Notes under the pieces: model-generated
Databases searched by the model: none
The model's input: only the letters and a program-made list of their open reading frames with translations
Told to the model about the DNA's origin: nothing
In this document: positions 1 to 5,055 of the stretch, piece after piece
Layout of the letters: every line of letters starts with the position of its first letter
How positions within the stretch are numbered: the stretch's first letter is position 1
Translations under genes and position numbers: made by a program
Assembly: GCA_030590605.1 (NCBI GenBank)
Contig: JAUUYB010000095.1
Coordinates: 1 to 5,055, forward strand
DNA: 5,055 nt
Reading direction: 5' to 3'
DNA from: Candidatus Woesearchaeota archaeon
GTDB lineage: Archaea; Nanobdellota; Nanobdellia; Woesearchaeales; JAUUYB01

Positions 1-558
1 CAAAATACAAACCGAAAAAACTTCTTTTTTGTCCCTGGAAGGATAAATAAATTCAAACAGCAACATATCGCAATACAGGGGTTTCTACAATCAAAAACGG
101 ATGGTTTTTCGTTAGTCATTGCAGGACACCTAGCAAAAAAAGATAAAAAATATTTCAACATACTAAAAAATAAAGCAAGAAACAACCAGATATACATACA
201 CCCCAACCCCACAGATAAGGAATACATAAAATATTTCAAAGAATGCCATTCCGTCCTCTTTCCTGCAATGAATGAAGATTTTGGGATTATCCCATTAGAA
301 GCGGCAGCACTAGGAAAACCAGTGATAAGTTCAAATACTGGTGGGCCATTAGAAACAGTGATAAATAACAAAACCGGATATCTAGTCGAACCCACTACCG
401 AAGGATTTTCTGAAGCAATCAAGAAAATTTCAAAGATGCCTAAGACTCGGCTAGATCAATTCTCAAAAAATGCAAAAATTCAAGCAAAAAACTTCAGTTG
501 GAAAAGATTTGCACAAGAGATCAATACTATTGTTGAAACATATGATGTCAAAAATTAA
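1..558 (+). CDS. GT4-type glycosyltransferase, C-terminal part (5' truncated by window edge)
   Basis: The frame is open from the first base to the TAA at 556-558, giving 185 residues of the C-terminal Rossmann domain of a retaining GT-B glycosyltransferase (GT4 / Glycos_transf_1). These enzymes bind a nucleotide-activated sugar and transfer it to a lipid-linked or glycan acceptor, usually at the cytoplasmic membrane face. What is seen: the first strand and loop FFFVPGRINKFK (residues 8-19), where R14 and K19 match the usual donor-diphosphate pair; VIAGHL near 40; and the EX7E motif in NEDFGIIPLE, with E92 and E100. These are followed by the canonical GKPVISSNTGGPLETV block (105-120) and TGYLVEP (125-131). 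A Met at 268 is internal to the domain, just before EX7E, so it is not the start. A full family member has about 350-400 residues, so roughly half is missing on the left. Its end overlaps the FkbM methyltransferase gene, which suggests co-transcription and a glycan pathway. Donor and acceptor cannot be told. Family call is firm. Confidence 0.93.
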   Translation, partial: QNTNRKNFFFVPGRINKFKQQHIAIQGFLQSKTDGFSLVIAGHLAKKDKKYFNILKNKARNNQIYIHPNPTDKEYIKYFKECHSVLFPAMNEDFGIIPLEAAALGKPVISSNTGGPLETVINNKTGYLVEPTTEGFSEAIKKISKMPKTRLDQFSKNAKIQAKNFSWKRFAQEINTIVETYDVKN

Positions 559-1498
559 ACGTATCGTACAGTACGGACCAAGAAAAACCTTATATCGTCT
601 ACTAATCAAATGTATGCGGAGTTTCCACATCAGATTATGGAAAGCAAAACTATCCGGAAAGAGGTATGTACGGCGTAAAATCAACGGAAACACCATGATT
701 CTCGATATGCAAGACTCGGGGATATCACAAGACCTATTCCTCCATGGAAAAAGGGAAATCATAAGCACAAATTATCTTATAAGAAAAAAACTAATAAAAA
801 AAGGAGATGTTATCCTTGAAATCGGTGCGAATATAGGATATTATGCACTTCTTGAATCAACTTTAATGAATGGAACGGGAAAAATCTATGCTGTTGAACC
901 GAATAAGAAAAATTATCGAATATTAAAAAAAAATGTTGAACAAAATATGCTAAAAAATATCGAACCTTATAATTTTGCTTTCGGAGAAAGAAATGGAAAT
1001 GCAAAACTCTATCTCTCAAAAGGCTATAATACCCACAGTATGATTAAAGGCAATTATCATATCGGAGCAGAAGACGTCAAGCAAATGAAAGTAGATACAT
1101 TCTTGAAAGGCCGAGATGCACCAACCATGATAAGGATGGATGTCGAAGGATATGAATACCAGATCATCAAAGGAATGAAAAAAACACTAAAAACAGGATG
1201 TAACATATTGATGGAGATCCATCCGGATATCCTATCAAGAAAACAAATAATGGAAATCCTAAATTTATTAGAAACAAATGATTATAAAATCAAGACAGTC
1301 ATCGTAGATCCAAGAGAACATCTCATATCAAAAATGGGTCTGCCTATAAATAATGTTTTTCTCACTACACTCTTAACTATGTTAGGTGTGGAAAAAGAAT
1401 TGAAATTTGGGAATTATGATGTCTCTTTAAGCGCTCTTCCTGATTTTATCGACCAATTTCCATGGATTGCACCACACATACTTTTTGTAAAGAATTAA
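542..1498 (+). CDS. FkbM-family SAM-dependent methyltransferase
   Basis: A 318-residue protein (counted from ATG 542) of the FkbM family: class I SAM-dependent methyltransferases that typically O-methylate sugars, polyketides or glycan hydroxyls. What is seen: a basic N-terminal region of about 85 residues with no signal peptide or clear membrane segment, then SAM motif I as EIGANIGYY (93-101), an acidic second-strand end in AVEPN (117-121), the family-typical VDTFL (184-188), MDVEGYE (199-205) and EIHP (225-228). All expected motifs are intact. The frame is open back to 470, but an ATG there would overlap the glycosyltransferase gene by about 90 bases; the ATG pair at 542 and 545 gives a natural start with a 14-17 base overlap. 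No good Shine-Dalgarno precedes it, so translation coupled to the upstream gene is likely. The glycosyltransferase partner points to methylation of a surface glycan, which is inference. The gene is very A-rich, unlike the facing DP2 gene. The exact substrate is unknown. Confidence 0.93.
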   Translation: MMSKIKRIVQYGPRKTLYRLLIKCMRSFHIRLWKAKLSGKRYVRRKINGNTMILDMQDSGISQDLFLHGKREIISTNYLIRKKLIKKGDVILEIGANIGYYALLESTLMNGTGKIYAVEPNKKNYRILKKNVEQNMLKNIEPYNFAFGERNGNAKLYLSKGYNTHSMIKGNYHIGAEDVKQMKVDTFLKGRDAPTMIRMDVEGYEYQIIKGMKKTLKTGCNILMEIHPDILSRKQIMEILNLLETNDYKIKTVIVDPREHLISKMGLPINNVFLTTLLTMLGVEKELKFGNYDVSLSALPDFIDQFPWIAPHILFVKN

Positions 1499-4400
1499 CC
1501 GAACCATTTGCCGAGCCCCTCCTGGCGCTCCTTATCCTTACCAAACATAATCTCTACCCTGCGCTTCGTGAGCATCAAAGTCTGCTGAAGATATGCCGGA
1601 ACATTATATTTCTCAGCAAGACTAATAGAAGGCTCAAGGTATTTAATAACCGACCCTTCAGATATCGTGAATATTATCCTCCCTCCGCACCTTGTACATA
1701 TTCCTGATAACGGCGGTCGCCTGAACTTGTCATTGCATTTCACACATCTAAACTGTTGCATCGAGAACTTCCTGATATTCCCTTTAATGTCCCTTATGAA
1801 GTGTTTCTCTATGACCAATCTAGCAACATCCGATTCATCCACTGCCCGAATCTTCTCCGCCAATTCCATCTGCCCTTTCAGTTTGTCTTCCATCGTAGGC
1901 AGAGTCTTATATGCGGAGCAAGTCACTCCTGCGTTCAGATCATCAGTATCATGAGTGAACATCATCCCTTCATATTGCTTCTCAGTATGCAAGAAATCTC
2001 CGATGACATCAATTTTAACTTCCCAAGGCTTCTTGTACTCCATGCAGGCATTATAGAAATCAAGCCCATACTTTGACGCGATGTCAATGTCAAACACCAT
2101 ATCATCTACCTCAGCAGGTACGAGATGAGAGGTAAGGACCAACGGCGCATCTTGGGTGGACCCCCTATGCGCAGGCAAATAATCACGTGAAAAATTCAGG
2201 AGCGCATCCATGAGCAGGATGACACACGCCTCATCCCCGTCGCAGTCTCTCCTTGTGGCAGCATGATAAAGAGGATGTGCAAACATCCCTTGGGTCTTAG
2301 AAAACCCTATGATACGCCCAACTATCGCGGCAGAGGTGTGAGGGGCCAGGCCTAACACAAGATGACCTACAGTCTCAGACTTATTCTTCAACCCATAATA
2401 CGGCTTCTCACCATAGACAGATCCAAGAAGTTCATCTACGAATTGCGCAACATGGAACATCGTTTCATCACCATGTTCATCTGCTTTGTTTTCTTCACAC
2501 GCAGGAAGGATCAGATCCTGAGGAAACAACTCAAGAATCTGAGAAACATCCTCAAGCTGCCGACCATGTATATCAATCTCATACCCCAATTCCCTTAGGC
2601 GCCCTATAGACGTGCCTACCTCTTTTGGTTTGAAATGTGTTATCGGCAGCTGGGTCATATCATATCTCACAGTTCCGTCCTTATTGACATAAATATTATG
2701 TTTTGCACGTAATATCCCTTTTGAGAGGTGCTCAGGTACGTGATTCTTGTTGGATGTCCCCCTCACCCCCTTGACAAGATCAGGAGAAACAGCCATACCC
2801 AACATCTTCATGCAGCTATCATAATATTCCCCGATATTTATTGAGGTAGTCTTATACTGGAACATCCTTGCTTCCGGATGCTTACTGCAGCTATCTTCAA
2901 GCATCGGTCCGCATATCTTGCAATAATGAAGTTTCTTCGATCTTTTCCCACAACAAACACTATGCACACTTTCCTTGCCGCATTTGCTACACCTATAGAA
3001 TGGAAAATCCCCAGTAACCTTTCCTGCTTCCTTTGCAGCCTGGAAAGACCTAAGCCTTCCCCCTTCTTCCCCCACTGGAAATAAAACATGCGGGCTTCCT
3101 GAAAGCTTTCTCATCTTCGCTTTTTCTGGCCGCCCCATCCTGGATCCTATGAAAATTCCATTCTTATCTCTTAAACTAACACCAGTTATATTCTTTATCG
3201 CCTGTAGAGTGTCATTTTCTCTTTTCTCTAACAACGCCGCATTATGCTTCACGAATAACTCATTCACAATATGGGCGTATCCACGATAAATCACAACGAA
3301 TTCATTGTTCGCGACCTGGTGAGGGATACCCAATAACTCGAGCGACCTCTTCTCTTCTTGGAACGGAAGGACAATCTTCAACAACTTCCCGTCTTCAGTA
3401 ACAGGATTGGCTTTTCCCACCCAAATAATGAACTTTTCGAATTCTTCTTTTGATATACTTAATATATGCGGAGTGAAATATGGATGAAGGGGCACGCCCA
3501 TCTTCTTCGATAGCATGATCGCCTGATCTCCAGACAAACGGTTGTGTAAAGGATCAGACAACACCCGATTCAGATCCTTAATATCAACATCACTGAAATC
3601 ACTGATCTTGTCAACATCTATCGACCCAAACCTATCAACTGCCGCTTTTTCGAGCTCCTGAATCCACCATTCTTCACAATATCCCGGGGGGATAAGTGTA
3701 TGCGCCCGGTTCAAGAAATCACCATAATTTATCAGAATATCCCCAAGGTATAATATCTCAGATATCTGGTTCAGGATAGGTTTCACTTCAGACGGCTGCT
3801 CAAGACGCAAGACATCTCCTGATTTAAGCTTGACAATCGGACCTTCAATAGTATCACAAGGAGTCAGAGTCGTCCCTTTTCCAGGGCGTTCATTCTTTAG
3901 CTGTGTCCCTGTCGCGAGATACCTGTTAAGAATCAACATTGAAACAGGATTAATAGAATATGATGAAAACCCAGAGGTCCTAGACCGTCCGTACCTCAAC
4001 CTAAACCCCCCATTCTTCATCGGATGGGTTATCACCGGCCTTCCTGCGACAAGATCCTTGATGAATGTATAATCTGGAGTGATATGGGTTTCAGATGTAT
4101 CTTTAGCCACCTTACCTTTTGCCTTGATCTTCTTCTTAAGCTCTGTGAAGTCCTTCAAAAAACTCCAATGATCAAGACCGAAATCCCTCCCCCATTTAGA
4201 GAGCTGTTTCCAAAGCTTCTCTGACTTCTGACACAATCCCTCCCCAATGACGAGGCAAACCCCGTTACGGATCGTATTTGTCTCAATGCGTTTTATATCC
4301 TTATAGTTAGAAACCTCTATTTTCTCTGAGGGTTCTCCATCCACTTCTACAGGCAGGTTCTTCACCATAAACTCAATCTCTTCTACGCTCGGCAGATACT

Positions 4401-5019
4401 GCAGATTCGTAATCCTATCATGATAATCATAAAGCTCTGTAGAAAACCTCTTTAGCTCAATCTCTTCCGGATCATACTGAGAATACCCCAAATTCCTCAC
4501 TACATAATCTACGATAATTACACAAACCGAAGCACCAGTCCCTCCTGCGCTACGGATAGGCCCCGCAAAAGATATCGCTATATACTCCTTGCCGTCTGCG
4601 CGTTGCTTGACCTTGAGCTTAACCATCCCCTCTAATGGAGAAGATACTGTTCCCATAGTGTGATATGCGAACCCAACCCTTATCCCAACCTCTATCGCTT
4701 CCATCTTATCCTTGAACTTGCAGAATTTTCCCTGTGCAATCTCAAGTGCAATTATAAGTGAAACACGCCAATCTAAAGAACTGTACTCTTTCTCAAGCTG
4801 ACTGATCCGTTTCGAAATCCCTGAACCAATAATCTGGGGCGCTACAACAGAGACCAATCCTTCTACACGTTCAGCCATATTCTTGACTGAAGGTATCTCA
4901 ACCTTCTCTACAGGATCAAACCCTTTCTTCCGTGCAGCTTCGGCCGCCTTGTAGGCTTTCTCAATCTCTTTGTCAATAGAGTTCAGATATTTCTCGATTC
5001 TGGGACTATATTCTGCCAT
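1495..5019 (-). CDS. polC: DNA polymerase D (Pol II) large catalytic subunit DP2
   Basis: Complete 1174-residue DP2, the 5'-3' polymerizing subunit of the archaeal replicative polymerase PolD, which works as a heterodimer with the proofreading exonuclease subunit DP1. Family blocks seen in order: FAGPIRSAGGTGAS (151-164); FGLDHWSFLKDF (280-291); GGFRLRYGRSRTSGF (337-351); the NERPGKGTTLTP and DTIEGP block (376-394); GYCEEWW (446-452); MGRPEKAK (628-635), in the first double-psi beta-barrel; a Cys-rich zinc region (C677, C680, C689/C690, C700, C703, C711); and HPLYHAATRRDCDGDEA (915-931), whose D927 and D929 match the catalytic aspartates known from Pyrococcus DP2. A second zinc site has C1092, C1095, C1108 and C1111. 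The last residues form a PIP-box. Length is near that of intein-free homologues, and the catalytic loop, an intein site in some Pyrococcus, is uninterrupted. ATG 5019 is chosen because GGTGAT lies 6 bases upstream and the N-terminus resembles the family. Its stop overlaps that of the FkbM gene. Confidence 0.98.
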   Translation of the reverse strand: MAEYSPRIEKYLNSIDKEIEKAYKAAEAARKKGFDPVEKVEIPSVKNMAERVEGLVSVVAPQIIGSGISKRISQLEKEYSSLDWRVSLIIALEIAQGKFCKFKDKMEAIEVGIRVGFAYHTMGTVSSPLEGMVKLKVKQRADGKEYIAISFAGPIRSAGGTGASVCVIIVDYVVRNLGYSQYDPEEIELKRFSTELYDYHDRITNLQYLPSVEEIEFMVKNLPVEVDGEPSEKIEVSNYKDIKRIETNTIRNGVCLVIGEGLCQKSEKLWKQLSKWGRDFGLDHWSFLKDFTELKKKIKAKGKVAKDTSETHITPDYTFIKDLVAGRPVITHPMKNGGFRLRYGRSRTSGFSSYSINPVSMLILNRYLATGTQLKNERPGKGTTLTPCDTIEGPIVKLKSGDVLRLEQPSEVKPILNQISEILYLGDILINYGDFLNRAHTLIPPGYCEEWWIQELEKAAVDRFGSIDVDKISDFSDVDIKDLNRVLSDPLHNRLSGDQAIMLSKKMGVPLHPYFTPHILSISKEEFEKFIIWVGKANPVTEDGKLLKIVLPFQEEKRSLELLGIPHQVANNEFVVIYRGYAHIVNELFVKHNAALLEKRENDTLQAIKNITGVSLRDKNGIFIGSRMGRPEKAKMRKLSGSPHVLFPVGEEGGRLRSFQAAKEAGKVTGDFPFYRCSKCGKESVHSVCCGKRSKKLHYCKICGPMLEDSCSKHPEARMFQYKTTSINIGEYYDSCMKMLGMAVSPDLVKGVRGTSNKNHVPEHLSKGILRAKHNIYVNKDGTVRYDMTQLPITHFKPKEVGTSIGRLRELGYEIDIHGRQLEDVSQILELFPQDLILPACEENKADEHGDETMFHVAQFVDELLGSVYGEKPYYGLKNKSETVGHLVLGLAPHTSAAIVGRIIGFSKTQGMFAHPLYHAATRRDCDGDEACVILLMDALLNFSRDYLPAHRGSTQDAPLVLTSHLVPAEVDDMVFDIDIASKYGLDFYNACMEYKKPWEVKIDVIGDFLHTEKQYEGMMFTHDTDDLNAGVTCSAYKTLPTMEDKLKGQMELAEKIRAVDESDVARLVIEKHFIRDIKGNIRKFSMQQFRCVKCNDKFRRPPLSGICTRCGGRIIFTISEGSVIKYLEPSISLAEKYNVPAYLQQTLMLTKRRVEIMFGKDKERQEGLGKWFG
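1501..1524 (-). other. C-terminal PIP-box (PCNA-binding motif) of DP2
   Basis: Residues 1166-1173 of DP2 read QEGLGKWF, followed by a single Gly and the stop. This fits the consensus Q-x-x-hydrophobic-x-x-aromatic-aromatic exactly, with Q1166, L1169, W1172 and F1173. Archaeal PolD is known to be tethered to the PCNA sliding clamp through a C-terminal DP2 motif, so position and pattern agree. Binding itself is inferred. A basic and charged linker (KRRVEIMFGKDKER, 1152-1165) precedes it, consistent with a flexible tail. Confidence 0.8.
1687..1746 (-). other. C-terminal four-Cys zinc site of DP2
   Basis: Residues 1092-1111 show C1092-x2-C1095-x12-C1108-x2-C1111, a treble-clef or ribbon-like pattern with all four ligands intact. 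In PolD this C-terminal region is where DP1 is contacted, so it probably supports heterodimer assembly; that role is taken from the family. Confidence 0.8.
2230..2247 (-). other. DP2 catalytic loop (DCDGDE)
   Basis: Codons for D925-C926-D927-G928-D929-E930. D927 and D929 are the metal-binding aspartates of the second double-psi beta-barrel, the same architecture as the NADFDGD loop of multisubunit RNA polymerases. The position before Cys is Asp here; as I recall, it is Asn in Pyrococcus DP2. This is also where some Pyrococcus polC genes carry an intein; none is present. Confidence 0.88.
2878..2991 (-). other. Internal Cys-rich zinc-binding region of DP2
   Basis: Residues 677-714 contain C677-x2-C680, adjacent C689 and C690, C700-x2-C703, and C711 with H714. 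Two CxxC pairs plus further Cys/His ligands suggest one or two structural zinc sites, as known for this part of DP2. Which of C689/C690 is the ligand cannot be decided by reading. Confidence 0.75.
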
Positions 5020-5022
5020 CTC

Positions 5023-5055
5023 TTAATCACCAAATTTCATAATCTTCATTTCCCG
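5023..5055 (-). CDS. Possible 3' end of an upstream gene (10 residues visible)
   Basis: Reading the minus strand in from the window edge, one frame runs open for ten codons (REMKIMKFGD) and ends in TAA at 5025-5023, three bases before the DP2 start. Such close spacing is typical of an operon, and the DP2 ribosome binding site sits inside this tail. The short basic-hydrophobic ending could fit the C-terminus of DP1, the exonuclease subunit, which lies beside DP2 in some archaea. Ten residues cannot establish identity, and the open frame could be chance, since a stop-free stretch this short is common. Confidence 0.4.
   Translation of the reverse strand, partial: REMKIMKFGD
5026..5031 (-). promoter_or_regulatory. 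Shine-Dalgarno sequence for DP2
   Basis: On the minus strand GGTGAT lies 6 bases before the ATG at 5019-5017. It is complementary to the conserved anti-SD end of archaeal 16S rRNA (within GGAGGTGATC), and it decides this start codon. It also overlaps the last codons of a possible upstream gene, so DP2 may be translationally coupled to that gene. Confidence 0.7.

Noticed and set aside
20..32. T-rich run near the left edge as a terminator or promoter element
   Set aside because: It encodes the Phe-rich first strand (FFF) of the glycosyltransferase C-terminal domain, so it is explained by coding.
470..541. Longer N-terminus for the FkbM protein starting at ATG 470
   Set aside because: It would overlap the glycosyltransferase coding region by about 90 bases, and the added 24 residues look like an out-of-frame reading of that gene. 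The ATG pair at 542/545 is a better start.
463..768. Minus-strand open frame of 101 codons across the glycosyltransferase/FkbM boundary
   Set aside because: It lies opposite two well-recognised genes, has no family motif, and is rich in residues expected from the antisense of A-rich coding DNA.
810..1019. Minus-strand open frame of 69 codons opposite the SAM-binding region
   Set aside because: Phe/Leu/His-rich antisense shadow of the FkbM gene, with no domain signal.
1462..2076. Plus-strand open frames opposite the 3' part of DP2
   Set aside because: They lie fully opposite the conserved zinc site and C-terminal region of DP2; their translations show no recognisable motif or ribosome binding site.
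2230..2247. Possible intein at the DP2 catalytic loop
   Set aside because: The loop is continuous from HPLYHAATRR to DGDEACV with no inserted sequence or intein splice blocks, and total length matches intein-free homologues.
2362..3089. Open frames on both strands within the zinc and middle region of DP2
   Set aside because: These are alternative-frame or antisense readings of a strongly conserved gene; Cys or basic richness in them reflects the DP2 zinc region codons.
3830..4224. Plus-strand open frames opposite the N-terminal third of DP2
   Set aside because: Antisense shadows over highly conserved DP2 blocks, without independent support.
1..5055. CRISPR array, tRNA or rRNA gene, or insertion sequence
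   Set aside because: No spaced direct repeats, cloverleaf-like segments, rRNA-like stretches, transposase motifs or terminal inverted repeats were seen, and nearly every base is within a coding region.

Overview
The window looks archaeal. Its main gene, covering about 70% of the bases on the minus strand, encodes the large catalytic subunit (DP2, usually called polC or polD2) of the D-family replicative DNA polymerase, which is known only from archaea. The protein style (RRDCDGDEAC catalytic loop, compact 1174-residue length, no intein) resembles DPANN-type archaea such as Woesearchaeota. That lineage is my inference from remembered sequences, not something the window proves.

Layout: positions 1-558 (+) hold the C-terminal 185 residues of a GT4-type glycosyltransferase whose start lies outside the window. 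Positions 542-1498 (+) hold a complete FkbM-family SAM-dependent methyltransferase that overlaps the end of the glycosyltransferase gene. Positions 1495-5019 (-) hold the complete DP2 gene, which converges on the methyltransferase so that the two stop codons share one TTAA. The last 33 bases (5023-5055, -) are an open frame that may be the tail of the gene upstream of DP2 in the same operon, with a ribosome binding site for DP2 lying over its end.

Two unrelated functional blocks therefore meet tail to tail near 1497. On the left is a surface-glycan block: the glycosyltransferase adds a sugar and the FkbM enzyme probably O-methylates a sugar or glycan. On the right is a core replication gene. 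The left block is strikingly A-rich on its coding strand (sampled 60-base lines are 15-27% G+C), while the DP2 gene is far richer in G+C (sampled lines 50-57%). This fits a glycan island of different history beside a housekeeping gene.

There is no intergenic stretch of any size, and I saw no RNA gene, mobile element, CRISPR array or obvious repeat. I did not find evidence of an undescribed system. The points most worth a second look are the PIP-box at the extreme C-terminus of DP2, the shared-stop convergent junction, the composition step, and the possible DP1-like tail at the right edge.
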